This document shows, one piece after another, positions 21,298 to 30,044 of a DNA stretch of 64,000 nt. The stretch's first letter is position 1; each line of letters begins with the position of its first letter. The notes beneath the pieces were generated by a model. The model made no database searches. It had not been told where the DNA came from and saw only the letters and a program-made list of their open reading frames with translations. Both the position numbers and the translations under genes were made by a program. The stretch comes from Bradyrhizobium sp. CB1650 (lineage in GTDB: Bacteria > Pseudomonadota > Alphaproteobacteria > Rhizobiales > Xanthobacteraceae): positions 1,579,501 through 1,643,500 of the forward strand of contig NZ_CP121695.1 of assembly GCF_029761915.1 (NCBI RefSeq). The letters are read 5' to 3'.

Positions 21298-23088
21298 TCA
21301 GGATTCCGCGGCGCGCTTGAGATCGGTCTGGACGAGGGTCAGCTTGCTGAAGGGGACGCCCGCTTTCAGAAGACCGTCGCGGTAATGGGCGACGTCCTCG
21401 GGCCGCTTCCAGTGGAAATTCCGCAAGTGGCGGTCGACATTCAGCGTCGGGTAGTGGCCGAGCAGGACACCGGCCGCCTCGGCGGCCTCTGCGGTGCGTC
21501 CAAGTTGTGCCAGCGCGGCGGCGCGGATCGCGAGCGCCTGCATGTGATTGGGGTTGATGTAGAGCTGCTCGCGCGCCCACGACAGGGTCGCGTCATATTG
21601 CCCCAGCAGGTAATGGCTGAAGGCGTTCAACGCCGACCACTGATAGCGCGGGTCGTTGTTGTCGCGCTGCGCCGCCATCGAGAACAGCTCGATCGCCTGC
21701 CGGTGCTCGCCGATGACGAAATGGCAGATGCCGAGCACGCCACGCGCGCCCGTGTCGTAGGGGTTGAGCGCGACCGCGCGCTTGGCGGCGTCCATCGCGG
21801 CCTCGTAATGCGCTTCCATGGCGTGCGCCCAGGACAGGATCGAAAACGCGAAGGAGGAGCGCGGGTCGAGCCGCACGCTGGTTTCGGCGAGGTTCATCGC
21901 CTCGGCCCACATTTCACGCGTACCCTTGATCCAGCCGAACTGGATGCTCTGGATCTGGATCGTGGCGAGATAGGCGTGGGCGATCGACAGCTTCGGATCG
22001 AGCGTGATGGCCTCGCGGAACAGGTCGATGGCCGAGCTCAGGTCCTCCTTGGTCTGCCGGTAATAGTGTGAAAGCCCCTTGAGGAAGCGGTCCCAGGCGG
22101 TCACGTCGTTGGTCAGGCGCGCGGGGGCCGAGGCTTCCGCCCGGACGATCTCGGTGGCGATGGCCGCGGACAGGTTGGTGGTGATCTCGTCCTGCATCGC
22201 GAAGAGGTCGCCGATGTCGCGGTCGTAACGGCCGGTCCAGAGCTGCTCGCCGGTCTCCGGAGCGATCAGCTCGGCGGTGACACGGATCTTGCTGCCGGCA
22301 CGCCGCACCGAGCCCTGGATCAGGTAGGTCGCATCGATCTCGCGCGCGATCAGCCGGGTGCTCACGTTGTTGCCCTTGAAGGCGAAGGTCGAGTTGCGGC
22401 TCAGCACGCGATAGAACGATTGCAGCGACAGCGCGTGGATCAGATCCTCGGTCAAGCCGTCGGAAAAATACTCATCCTGGGCGTCGCTGAGATTGGCAAA
22501 GGGCAAGACGCCGACGATCGCGGTCCGGTACTGCTGCGACAGAACCGACACCTCCTTTGCCTCGGGCGCGAGCGCGCCCTCGGGCGTCCAGGTCCAGACG
22601 CCGACTGGATCCTTGATGTTCTTGAAGCGGTGGTTGCCGACGTCGACCAGGGGCACGCTGAGATGCTTGCTGGCTTCCTTGTAGGCCTTGGCCGAGATTG
22701 CGAAGCCGCCGGGGTTCGCCACGGATTCGATGCGGACGGCAATGTTGACGTCGTCACCGAACACCTCGTCCTCGTCGGCGATCACATCGCCCATGTGGAT
22801 GCCGAGCCGAAACTGCATGGCGCGGTCGGCGGGCAGATGATGGTTGCGCTCCGCCATCAGCGTCTGGATCGCGATCGCGGCCTCGGTGGCGCCGACGATG
22901 CTGGCGAATTCCAGCAGGAATCCGTCGCCGGTGTTCTTCACGACACGGCCGCCGTGATTGAGGATGATGGGATGAATCGCGGCGCGATGGGCCTTGAAGA
23001 CGGCATGGGTGCCGGCCTCGTCATGACCCATCATGCGCGAATAGCCGGCGACGTCGGCGCAGACGATGGCGGCCAGGCGTCTTTCCAT
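21298..23088 (-). CDS. Class III adenylate cyclase with TolB/FlgO-like and TPR regions
   Basis: The 596-aa protein begins with a class III cyclase domain (about 1-170): VCADVAGYS with metal Asp12, VVKNTGDGFLLEF with the second Asp and an adenine-type Lys, and GDDVNIAVRIE for the transition-state Asn/Arg. A middle segment (about 185-310), with VLPFANLSDAQDEYFSDGLT, is the TolB/FlgO-like module common in these proteins, and the rest is tetratricopeptide-like helices. It has no signal or membrane segment. The start was set at the family-typical MERRLAAIV; the frame is open further and ATG 23151 (AAAGGCGAAG upstream) is a real alternative. The stimulus is unknown. Confidence 0.88.
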   Translation of the reverse strand: MERRLAAIVCADVAGYSRMMGHDEAGTHAVFKAHRAAIHPIILNHGGRVVKNTGDGFLLEFASIVGATEAAIAIQTLMAERNHHLPADRAMQFRLGIHMGDVIADEDEVFGDDVNIAVRIESVANPGGFAISAKAYKEASKHLSVPLVDVGNHRFKNIKDPVGVWTWTPEGALAPEAKEVSVLSQQYRTAIVGVLPFANLSDAQDEYFSDGLTEDLIHALSLQSFYRVLSRNSTFAFKGNNVSTRLIAREIDATYLIQGSVRRAGSKIRVTAELIAPETGEQLWTGRYDRDIGDLFAMQDEITTNLSAAIATEIVRAEASAPARLTNDVTAWDRFLKGLSHYYRQTKEDLSSAIDLFREAITLDPKLSIAHAYLATIQIQSIQFGWIKGTREMWAEAMNLAETSVRLDPRSSFAFSILSWAHAMEAHYEAAMDAAKRAVALNPYDTGARGVLGICHFVIGEHRQAIELFSMAAQRDNNDPRYQWSALNAFSHYLLGQYDATLSWAREQLYINPNHMQALAIRAAALAQLGRTAEAAEAAGVLLGHYPTLNVDRHLRNFHWKRPEDVAHYRDGLLKAGVPFSKLTLVQTDLKRAAES

Positions 23089-23314
23089 GATCCTGCGGCT
23101 CCAAGGGATCGAGGACCGGCCACGGCGTGGCGGTCGCCCCGAATCCGGCATTTCAAGAACTTCGCCTTTATAGAGCAGAAGAGGCCGAGCGGAAGTATGA
23201 ACGTATTGCAAATTCGAGACAAATCCTAAGCAATCCCGGCGGTGGACGCAGGCCGGCGAACCGACTAAGCCCGGGTTTCCCACCGTCCGGCTCGGACCAA
23301 AGGGGATTTCAGGC

Positions 23315-23950
23315 ATGCTCGGCATTCACGAACTCTGGCTCTTCATCCTGTCGGGCGTGCTGCTCAACATCACGCCGGGGCCGGATTCCGTCTATGTCAT
23401 CGGCCGCAGCATGCAGATGGGATGGCGGGGTGGTGCCGCGGCCGCTTTCGGCATCAGTTTCGGCTGCTTATTCCACGTCACGGGCGCGGCGATCGGGCTG
23501 TCGGCGCTCTTGATGGCCTCGTCCACTGCATTCGCCATCCTGAAGCTCGTCGGCGCGGGCTATCTGGTGCTGACGGGCTTGACGATGCTGTGGTCGCGGC
23601 CGGCGCTCGCCGCCGCCGCGATCGGCGAAGCCGAGCGGAGCTCGCTGCGGCGGGTCTTTCTCCAGGGCGTTTTCACCAATGCGCTCAATCCCAAGGTGGC
23701 GCTGTTCTTTCTCGCCTTCCTGCCGCAATTCGTCGCAGCCGATTCGTCGCACAAGCCGCTCGCCTTCCTGACGCTGGGCCTGATCTTCATCTGCACGGGT
23801 ACGCTGTGGTGCCTGTTCCTGGCCGCGTTCGCGGCCGGGGCCGCGCACCGGCTGCGGCAGTCCGAAGGCGTGATCGCCTGGATCAACCGGGCGCTCGGCG
23901 GGCTCTTCGTCTATCTCGGCATCCGCGTCGCCATGCTGGAGACGCGGTAG
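23315..23950 (+). CDS. LysE/RhtB family amino-acid exporter
   Basis: This 211-aa integral membrane protein has about six hydrophobic helices. The N-terminal signature LLNITPGPDSVYVIGRSMQ matches the family motif NxTPGPD, and the conserved FLQGVFTNALNPKVALFFLAFLPQF segment is present (about 113-137). LysE/RhtB proteins export amino acids such as lysine, threonine or homoserine lactone; the specificity cannot be read from sequence. It lies divergent from the cyclase-TPR gene and convergent with a TauE/SafE gene, 2 bases apart. Confidence 0.93.
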   Translation: MLGIHELWLFILSGVLLNITPGPDSVYVIGRSMQMGWRGGAAAAFGISFGCLFHVTGAAIGLSALLMASSTAFAILKLVGAGYLVLTGLTMLWSRPALAAAAIGEAERSSLRRVFLQGVFTNALNPKVALFFLAFLPQFVAADSSHKPLAFLTLGLIFICTGTLWCLFLAAFAAGAAHRLRQSEGVIAWINRALGGLFVYLGIRVAMLETR

Positions 23951-23952
23951 CC

Positions 23953-24705
23953 TTACGCGATTTCCTTGAGCAGCGCGCCGCCCACCAGATAAAGGCCCAG
24001 CAGGATCATCGCGATCAGGAACCAGCGGCGAAACGCCTCGGCCGGCATTCGCGTCCGTACCGATTGGCCGATGAACATGCCGGCAAAGGCGAAGGCCATG
24101 GCTATGGCGCCGGGTACGGCGTTAGCCGGCGTCAGCAACCCGCCCGCGGTGAGGTTGAAGGCGAGCGCCAGCGTCGCAGTCGTGAAGAACACGCCGAGCG
24201 CCTGCACCAGCTCGTCCTTCTCCATGCCGATCGCCTGCATGAATGGCATCGAGGGGATCACCTGCACGCCGGTCGAGGCCGAGATGACGCCAGTGACGAT
24301 GCCGACCACGCCGCCGACCCATTTCTCGTTCTTCGGCGCGACGCGGAAATGGAATTTGTTCAGCCCGATCACCGCGTAGACGATGAGCAGCACGCCGAGC
24401 ACGACGGTGCCGTAGCGCGCATAGGGACCGGTGAGCGCGCCGGCATTGAGCCAACATCCGATCACGGTTCCGACCATCAGCGGCCACAGCCGCTTGAGGA
24501 TGTCGCGCAGATGAGGGCCGACGAAGGTCTGCCAGATGTTGGTGATGATGGCGGGCACGATGACGATGGCGATCGCGCGGCCAGGCGCCATGCTCACGGC
24601 GAGCAGGCCCATCGAGACGGTCGGCAGGCCGAGCCCGATCACGCCCTTGACGAATCCGGCGATTAGGAACACGGCGGCAACGAGAATGAGCAGCGGGTCG
24701 ATCAT
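23953..24705 (-). CDS. TauE/SafE family membrane transporter (sulfite/organosulfonate exporter type)
   Basis: The 250-aa protein has 7-8 hydrophobic helices and the family signature AAVFLIAGFVKGVIGLGLPT near the N-terminus, repeated in weaker form in the second half (GGVVGIVTGVISASTGV). Members export sulfite, sulfoacetate or related anions. It is divergent from a LysR gene across a 99-base space with a candidate LysR box, so it is probably its target. The frame is open far upstream, but ATG 24705 begins the conserved membrane region and has AGGG just ahead. Confidence 0.88.
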   Translation of the reverse strand: MIDPLLILVAAVFLIAGFVKGVIGLGLPTVSMGLLAVSMAPGRAIAIVIVPAIITNIWQTFVGPHLRDILKRLWPLMVGTVIGCWLNAGALTGPYARYGTVVLGVLLIVYAVIGLNKFHFRVAPKNEKWVGGVVGIVTGVISASTGVQVIPSMPFMQAIGMEKDELVQALGVFFTTATLALAFNLTAGGLLTPANAVPGAIAMAFAFAGMFIGQSVRTRMPAEAFRRWFLIAMILLGLYLVGGALLKEIA

Positions 24706-24762
24706 CCCTGCACATTGACCGAAGCCGCGCTGGGGCACAATCTGGAGGTTACGGAGACAGCC

Positions 24763-24777
24763 TTCGCTGGTAACGAA
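24763..24777. promoter_or_regulatory. Candidate LysR box
   Basis: TTCG-N7-CGAA (TTCGCTGGTAACGAA) fits the T-N11-A dyad of LysR operators and lies between the divergent TauE and LysR genes. It overlaps a second inverted pair, GTTAC (24748-24752) with GTAAC (24770-24774). Confidence 0.45.
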
Positions 24778-24804
24778 AGCTGAGGACCGGAAGGGAGGCA
24801 GCCC

Positions 24805-25695
24805 GTGCGTTTCGATCTCGTCGATCTCCAGCTCTTCATCGCGGTTGCCGACCAGCGCAGCATCACCCGCGGCGCCGAGCGCTCGCATCTGGCACTGGCC
24901 TCGGCCAGTGCAAGGATCAAGGGTCTCGAGGACGCACTCGGCGTCGCGCTGCTCAAGCGCGGGCGCCGCGGCGTCGAGCTGACGGCGGCCGGCGAGAGCC
25001 TGCTCGATCATGCTCGCCTCGTCATCCACCAGATCGATGCCATGCGCGGCGATCTGGCAGGCTTTGCCAGCGGGGTGCGGGCGAGCGTACATTTGCTCGC
25101 CAACACTTCCGGGCTGTCGGAGCACTTGCCCAAGGCGCTCGCCGGCTTCCTGCATGAGCATCGCGATGTCGCCGTCGACATCGAGGAGCGCGAGAGCACC
25201 GACATCGCCGCCGCGATCACCGCGGGCGCCGCCGATCTCGGCTTCGCTGCCGAGCACGCGCTGCCCGATCACATCGAGCGATTCGTCTTCAGCGAGGACC
25301 GCTTGACGCTGGTGACGTCGCGGCGCGGCCCGTTCGCCGGCCGCCGTCAGATCGACTTTCAGGAGACGGGCGCTTGCGATTTCGTCGGGCTGACCAGCGC
25401 TACTGCGCTCCAGCTCCACATCTCAAAGCACGCCGCCCGGCTCGGCATGCGCCCGCATTATCGCGCGCGCCTGCGCGATTTCGATGCGATCTGCCAGATG
25501 GTTTCTGCCGATGTCGGCGTCGCCCTCGTGCCGGAATCCGCCGCCCGCCGCTGCGCCAAGCTGATGCCGCTCGGCATGGTCCGCCTGCGCGATACCTGGG
25601 CCAACCGCCGCCTCGTCATCTGCGCGCGAAGTTTCCGCGCGTTGCCGCGGCCGGCCAAGATGCTGGTCGAGCATCTCAGAGCAGCGGCGATGTGA
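24805..25695 (+). CDS. LysR family transcriptional regulator
   Basis: The 296-aa protein has an N-terminal winged helix (1-65: LVDLQLFIAVADQRSITRGA, SASARIKGLEDALGVALLKR) and a two-lobed effector-binding domain. It starts at GTG 24805 behind a strong RBS (AAGGGAGG). It is divergent from the TauE/SafE exporter, the classic arrangement for control of the neighbour, suggesting that an exported anion or its precursor is the co-inducer (inference). Confidence 0.93.
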   Translation: MRFDLVDLQLFIAVADQRSITRGAERSHLALASASARIKGLEDALGVALLKRGRRGVELTAAGESLLDHARLVIHQIDAMRGDLAGFASGVRASVHLLANTSGLSEHLPKALAGFLHEHRDVAVDIEERESTDIAAAITAGAADLGFAAEHALPDHIERFVFSEDRLTLVTSRRGPFAGRRQIDFQETGACDFVGLTSATALQLHISKHAARLGMRPHYRARLRDFDAICQMVSADVGVALVPESAARRCAKLMPLGMVRLRDTWANRRLVICARSFRALPRPAKMLVEHLRAAAM

Positions 25696-25712
25696 GAGGA
25701 GCTCCCCGAACT

Positions 25713-25800
25713 CGTCATGCCCGGGCTTGTCCCGGGCATCCACGTTCTTTGTGGCGCGCGGAAAAATCGTGGATGGCCGGGACAAGCCCGGCCATGACGA
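25713..25800. repeat. Family C palindrome (CGTCATGCCCGGGC...GGCCATGACG)
   Basis: CGTCATGCCCGGGCTTGTCC faces GGGACAAGCCCGGCCATGACG with CATCCACG/CGTGGATG inside. A longer copy lies at 43928-44050 and a partial one at 50087-50150. Confidence 0.85.
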
Positions 25801-25847
25801 TGTTGCACATCTGCGCGAAAACGCGCTCGAAGAGGTCGCGACCTCCG

Positions 25848-26813
25848 TTACTTCGCGGTCTCGACGCCGGCGTCCTTGATGACCTTCGCCCATTTCGCGG
25901 TCTCATCGGCGATGAAGCTTCGAAAATGCTCCGGCGAGTCGCCGACAAGCGTTGCGCCCTGCGCGGCGAGCTTTTCCTTTACGGCGGGATCGGCCATCGC
26001 CTGCGTCGTGAGGCGGTGAAGCGCCGCCACGATCTCCTTCGGCGTGTCCTTCGGCGCCACCATGCCGTACCAGTTCTCGATGCGTAGGTCCGGAAAGCCC
26101 GCCTCCGTCGTGGTCGGCACGTCAGGCGCGGTCGGGGCGCGCTCGGGCGAGCCGACCGCGATGCCGCGCAAGGCGCCGGCTTTGATCTGCGGCAACAGCA
26201 CTGGCAAGTCGAGGAAGGTCATCTGCACCTGCTGGCCGAGAAGATCGTTCACCGCGGGGGCGGCGCCGCGATAGGGCACGTGCACGATGTCGATCTTGGC
26301 CGTCAGCTTGAACAATTCGCCGGCCAGATGCGGCATGCTGCCCGGACCGGAGGAGGCGAAGTTGAGCTTTCCGGGCTGCGCCTTCGCCAGCGCAATCAGT
26401 TCGCCGATGTCCTTGGCCGGCACGTTGATGGCTACCACCAGTATCTCCGGCACTGTCGCGACCAGCGTCACCGGTGTCAGATCGGTCAGCGTGTCGTAGG
26501 CGACCCTCTCCATGCTCGGGCTGATCGCGAGCGCGCCGGCGCTGGAGATGGCGATGGTGTAGCCGTCGGGCTGGCTCTTTGCGACCGCATCGGTGCCGAG
26601 CACGCCGCCTTGTCCGCCGCGATTGTCAATGACGACCGGCTGGCCCGAGATCTCGGACATGCGCTGGCCGATCACGCGGGCGATGATGTCATTGGGGCCG
26701 CCGGCCGGGAACGGCACCACCAGCTTGATTGGCTTGGCCGGAAAATTCTGGGCGGACGCGAGCGTCGGCAGCAGCAGCAGAATCGCGAGGATGAGCTTGC
26801 GCCAGTTTTTCAT
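25848..26813 (-). CDS. Bug family tripartite tricarboxylate-type substrate-binding protein
   Basis: The 321-aa periplasmic receptor has a signal peptide (MKNWRKLILAILLLLPTLAS, cleavage at ASAQ ~22) and the Bug signature: KPIKLVVPFPAGGPNDIIAR, GGQGGVLGTDAVAKS, FASSGPGSMPHLAGE and HVPYRGAAPAVNDLL. Bug proteins bind carboxylates or aromatic acids; most are orphans, as here, with no TctA/TctB membrane genes near. It is followed downstream on the plus strand side by the LysR gene and a repeat. It starts 18 bases after the hisN stop and may be co-transcribed with it. Confidence 0.9.
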   Translation of the reverse strand: MKNWRKLILAILLLLPTLASAQNFPAKPIKLVVPFPAGGPNDIIARVIGQRMSEISGQPVVIDNRGGQGGVLGTDAVAKSQPDGYTIAISSAGALAISPSMERVAYDTLTDLTPVTLVATVPEILVVAINVPAKDIGELIALAKAQPGKLNFASSGPGSMPHLAGELFKLTAKIDIVHVPYRGAAPAVNDLLGQQVQMTFLDLPVLLPQIKAGALRGIAVGSPERAPTAPDVPTTTEAGFPDLRIENWYGMVAPKDTPKEIVAALHRLTTQAMADPAVKEKLAAQGATLVGDSPEHFRSFIADETAKWAKVIKDAGVETAK

Positions 26814-26830
26814 GCAAGCTCCTCGCCCGC

Positions 26831-27613
26831 CTATCCGTTGAGCAGCCTCAAGGCTTCTTCATGCACGCGCGGATCGCCGGCGGCAATGATGCGGCCGCCG
26901 CCTTGCGCCGGCTTGCCTTCCCAGGTGGTGACGACCCCGCCCGCACCGGTGATGATCGGGATCAGCGCTGCGATGTCATAGGGCTTCAGCTCGGTCTCGA
27001 CCACGAGATCGACATGGCCTGCGGCCAGCATGCAATAGGAATAGCAATCGCCGCCATAGCGCGACAGCCGTGCGCCCCGCTCGATACGGCCGAAAATGGC
27101 GCGGTCGGATTCATTCATCAGCAGCGGGCTGGTCGTATAGGTCGTCGCCTCGGCCAGCGAAGCGCAGCGGCGCACCTGAAGCCGGCGCTCGCCGGAGGGA
27201 CCTTTATAGTTGGCCGAGCCGTTGTCGCCGGAAAAGCGCTCGCCGATGAAGGGCTGGTGCATCATGCCGAACACTGGCGCGCCCTTGTGCAACAATGCGA
27301 TCAGCGTGCCCCAGATCGGAAAGCCGCCGATGAAGGATTTGGTGCCGTCGATGGGATCGAGCACCCAGACATAGTCGGCGTCCTCGTGCTCGTTGCCGAA
27401 CTCCTCGCCGACGATGCCGTGCTGGGGGAAGTTGGCCTTGATGAGCCGCCGCATCACCGCCTCAGCAGCGCGATCGGCTTCGGTGACGGGATCGAAATCC
27501 TTGGTCTTGCTCTTGTCGTCGATGGACAGCGAGGTGCGGAAGAACGGCAGGATGGTCTCGCCGGAGACGGTAGCGAGCCGCCCGATGAAGGCTGAGAAGT
27601 CGATCACCGTCAC
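26831..27613 (-). CDS. hisN: Histidinol-phosphatase of the inositol monophosphatase family
   Basis: The 260-aa enzyme is of the Mg2+-dependent IMPase fold: VTEADRAAEAVMRRLI, the metal site GEEFG with WVLDPIDGTKSFIGGFPIWGTLIAL, and the second metal Asp in LKPYDIAALIPIITGAGG. The DPIDGTKSF-type loop with GFPIWGTLIAL is that of HisN-type histidinol phosphatases of actinobacteria and rhizobia rather than SuhB. I chose GTG 27613 (GAGGATTGGCC ahead); TTG 27619 is another reading. The mmgR-like small RNA lies on the opposite strand upstream. Confidence 0.85.
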   Translation of the reverse strand: MTVIDFSAFIGRLATVSGETILPFFRTSLSIDDKSKTKDFDPVTEADRAAEAVMRRLIKANFPQHGIVGEEFGNEHEDADYVWVLDPIDGTKSFIGGFPIWGTLIALLHKGAPVFGMMHQPFIGERFSGDNGSANYKGPSGERRLQVRRCASLAEATTYTTSPLLMNESDRAIFGRIERGARLSRYGGDCYSYCMLAAGHVDLVVETELKPYDIAALIPIITGAGGVVTTWEGKPAQGGGRIIAAGDPRVHEEALRLLNG

Positions 27614-27915
27614 GGCCAATCCTCGAAGCGAAAGTCGGGTGAAGCTCGCATCTGCCTAACTCAAATCGACCTCGGCGTGCAGCGCTGTCTTGATTTGCAC
27701 CCTGGTATTTTGGATGCCGCGCCAGACTGCCCTCATCCGAGCCATCTGCTGGCCAAATATCGATCACAACGTTGAGAGCTTAGTTCCCTGGATGCCTTGT
27801 TCGTATGCAAATGACTATCAACCCATTGAAATTACTTATCAAAGAAACTGAATCTGGATTTCGCTAGAAGCAATTGAGCCTTGTGTTTTTTGCATGGGAA
27901 ACGGCTCAAAAGCCC

Positions 27916-27944
27916 TTGCGCTTTGTGCGGCGCAGTCGCATATT
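27916..27944 (+). promoter_or_regulatory. Predicted promoter of the mmgR-like sRNA
   Basis: TTGCGC (27916-27921), 17 bases, CATATT (27939-27944). It would start transcription near 27951, giving an RNA of about 89 nt ending at the terminator. Confidence 0.5.
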
Positions 27945-27950
27945 GTTGCG

Positions 27951-28039
27951 GTGCGGTAGCGCTCTGCGTTACCGCTGCCCTCCTTGGGCGTTTCCTCCCT
28001 AGACTTGGGCCGCTTGTTCATCACAAGCGGCCCTTTTTT
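27951..28039 (+). ncRNA. mmgR: alpha-r8/mmgR (suhB-family) small RNA
   Basis: The sequence has the two-hairpin layout of the alphaproteobacterial alpha-r8 sRNA: a 5' hairpin (GCGGTAGCG/CGTTACCGC, about 27953-27975), the unpaired conserved motif UUUCCUCCCU at 27991-28000 followed by AGACUUGGGCC, and a perfect 11-bp terminator stem (28007-28017 with 28023-28033) with a T6 tail. In Sinorhizobium this RNA (MmgR) limits polyhydroxybutyrate storage under nitrogen control. The suhB RNA family was named for a site near an inositol monophosphatase gene, as here with hisN. The 5' end is estimated. Confidence 0.8.
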
Positions 28040-28139
28040 CTTGGGTCGCCGGTTTTCGTTTCGAAGCGCGCGCGCAGGCCAAGCGAAAACCGGACGCGCG
28101 ACGCCTTCGATGCGATTGCGTGACGGAAAATGCGAACCG

Positions 28140-29030
28140 CTATTCCGCCGCCGCCTGGAACGGGCCGAGATCAGCGAAGGAAATCGTCGTCGCCAGCACG
28201 TCGGCGAGAACCGCGAAGTCGGCGGCAACCTGCGAAAAGCGCGGCCCGCGCTCGCGCCGCCGTTCGTCCATGTAGATCGCGCGGTTGAGCTCGAGCTGCA
28301 CCGCATGCAGGCCGCTGGCGGGGTTGCCGTAGTGCTCGGTGATGAAGCCGCCGGCATAGGGCTTGTTGCGGCCGACCGAATAGCCGAGCCCACTCATGGT
28401 CTCTTCGACCCGGTCGGGCAGGAGCGGCGTGCAGCTCGTTCCGTAGCGGTCGCCGATCACTACGTCAGGCCGCCTCGGCTCGTCGCGGGAAACGCCGACC
28501 GACGGCATCGAGTGACAATCGACCAGCACAACCGTGCCGAACATCTGGTGCACCTTGTTGATCAGCCGGCGCAGCGCGCGATGGTACGGCTTATAGAGCG
28601 CCTCGATCCGCGCCAGCGCATCGTCGACCAGGATACGTTCGCGATAGATCTCCTGGCCGTCGCCGACCACGCGCGGGATGGTGCCGAGCCCACCGGCAAC
28701 GCGCATCGAGCGGGTGTTGGCGAAGCTCGGCAGCCGTCCTGAGAACATCCGAGGATCGAGCTCGTAGGGCTCGCGATTGACATCGACATAGGAGCGCGGG
28801 AAGTTGACTCGCACGGTTGGATAGCCGCGAGCGCTGAGATGGCCGATCAGCTCGTCCATGAACGAGTCTTCCGAACGCCGCAGTGTCGGCAGGTCGATCC
28901 GGGAGGCCAGCAAAAATCCGTCCGGGTAGGTCGAGCCGGAATGGGGCGAGTTGAAGATGATCGGCGCCCGCCATTCGGTGGGCTCCATGATCTCGAACGC
29001 TGGCGACACGTCGCCGTCAAACCGGGTCAT
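28140..29030 (-). CDS. N-formylglutamate amidohydrolase family protein
   Basis: The 296-aa protein has the family pattern: IIFNSPHSGSTYP near the start (metal His), VNFPRSYVDVNREPYELD, VVLVDCHSMPS (metal His/Asp) and GGFITEHYGNPASGLHAVQLELNR. The enzyme releases formate from N-formylglutamate, the last step of one histidine-degradation route, but no hut genes are nearby, so another N-formyl amino acid may be the substrate. ATG 29030 starts the frame. It is divergent from cpdR. Confidence 0.9.
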   Translation of the reverse strand: MTRFDGDVSPAFEIMEPTEWRAPIIFNSPHSGSTYPDGFLLASRIDLPTLRRSEDSFMDELIGHLSARGYPTVRVNFPRSYVDVNREPYELDPRMFSGRLPSFANTRSMRVAGGLGTIPRVVGDGQEIYRERILVDDALARIEALYKPYHRALRRLINKVHQMFGTVVLVDCHSMPSVGVSRDEPRRPDVVIGDRYGTSCTPLLPDRVEETMSGLGYSVGRNKPYAGGFITEHYGNPASGLHAVQLELNRAIYMDERRRERGPRFSQVAADFAVLADVLATTISFADLGPFQAAAE

Positions 29031-29265
29031 CTGAGGGGCGTCATCCCTTTGCAGCCGCAGGATCCGGCGAGGCTCGGATCGAATCGATTCGGCCGGTCGA
29101 GCGGCTCTTATGTGCGTCCATTGTCCGGAATCGCAACCATTCTGCCAAGCGAAAAAGTGTGAACCGCCCCTGGAACGCGTCTTAACCGTGCAGGCGCCTC
29201 GCGCTACGGCTCGATTGATTCACGGCCCATTCCGGTTCACAAAAGCAGGGCCGTGCAACTGGCCC

Positions 29266-29296
29266 AGGGTAAACATTTTCACCTCAAATTTACCCT
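29266..29296. promoter_or_regulatory. Perfect 8-bp inverted repeat upstream of cpdR
   Basis: AGGGTAAA (29266-29273) and TTTACCCT (29289-29296) with a 15-base spacer, 55 bases ahead of the cpdR start, in A/T-richer DNA than its surroundings. It could be an operator or a leader hairpin. The rest of the 320-base hutG-like/cpdR gap holds no gene; TTAACC at about 29182 resembles a CtrA half-site. Confidence 0.5.
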
Positions 29297-29350
29297 CTAT
29301 CGGGCTTAGTGGCCTTTGCTGATGTCCTCCGGGGATTCGACGTTTCTGCC

Positions 29351-29710
29351 ATGCCAAAAATCCTGCTCGCCGAAGACGACAACGACATGCGCCGCTTCCT
29401 GGTCAAGGCGCTGGAAAACGCCGGTTTTCAGGTCTCTTCGCACGACAACGGCATGGCCGCCTATCAGCGGTTGCGGGAAGAGCCGTTCGAGATGCTGCTC
29501 ACCGACATCGTGATGCCGGAGATGGACGGCATCGAACTCGCCCGCCGCGCCTCGGAACTCGATCCCGACATCAAGATCATGTTCATCACCGGATTCGCCG
29601 CGGTGGCCCTGAACTCGGATTCGGACGCCCCCAAGAATGCCAAGGTGCTGTCGAAACCCGTGCACCTGCGCGAATTGGTCAGCGAAGTGAACAAGATGCT
29701 GGCGGCCTGA
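29351..29710 (+). CDS. cpdR: Single-domain response regulator CpdR
   Basis: A 119-aa receiver domain only: acidic pocket AEDD (residues 7-10), phosphoacceptor Asp52 in LLTDIVMPEMDG, the FITGFAAVAL switch and Lys104 in LSKPVHLREL. CpdR is the receiver that, when unphosphorylated, delivers substrates to ClpXP and thereby controls CtrA turnover in alphaproteobacteria. The GFAAVAL and LSKPVHLRELV stretches are CpdR-typical. ATG 29351 was preferred over an upstream in-frame GTG because MPKILLAEDDN is the conserved start. Confidence 0.93.
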   Translation: MPKILLAEDDNDMRRFLVKALENAGFQVSSHDNGMAAYQRLREEPFEMLLTDIVMPEMDGIELARRASELDPDIKIMFITGFAAVALNSDSDAPKNAKVLSKPVHLRELVSEVNKMLAA

Positions 29711-29728
29711 ATCGGCCCCGTTCCGTCC

Positions 29729-29756
29729 TTGCGCAGGCTCCCCTGAGCCGTTATAG
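29729..29756 (+). promoter_or_regulatory. Promoter of tRNA-Val
   Basis: TTGCGC (29729-29734), 16 bases, TTATAG (29751-29756), placing the start about 22 bases before the tRNA. Confidence 0.6.
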
Positions 29757-29784
29757 GGACCCCACCCGATCTAGACGACCTCTA

Positions 29785-29859
29785 GGGCACGTAGCTCAGC
29801 GGGAGAGCACTACCTTGACATGGTAGGGGTCACAGGTTCGATCCCTGTCGTGCCCACCA
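29785..29859 (+). tRNA. tRNA-Val(GAC)
   Basis: The acceptor stem GGGCACG (29785-29791) pairs with CGTGCCC (29849-29855), followed by A and an encoded CCA. The D-arm has AGCTCAGCGGGAGAGC, the anticodon stem CTACC/GGTAG holds the loop TTGACAT with anticodon GAC, and the T-arm reads ACAGGTTCGATCCCTGT. No integrase or attachment-site repeat is seen next to it. Confidence 0.97.
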
Positions 29860-30044
29860 TCCTACGCTCGCGCAGCGAGAGAAGGATGCCGCGCCGAAGC
29901 CCAACGGGCGCAGGCGGGCCGGTCGCCGCGAGCTACGGCCCGGCAAGCCTCGATCTCGGCCCACTCATCCGTTCGAAGCGTGTCTATGCGAAGCGGGTGC
30001 GACCGCCGCTGGAACGCCCCTGCCTGAGTCGGCATTGATGTTCC

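Noticed and set aside
26831..27613. Calling the IMPase-family gene suhB because of the neighbouring suhB-family RNA
   Set aside because: The metal-site loop DPIDGTKSFIGGFPIWGT is typical of HisN-type histidinol phosphatases; the RNA's name reflects another genome.
29785..29859. tRNA-Val as an integration site of a genomic island
   Set aside because: No integrase follows and no repeated 3' tRNA fragment was seen downstream, though the next 4 kb is rich in odd small genes.
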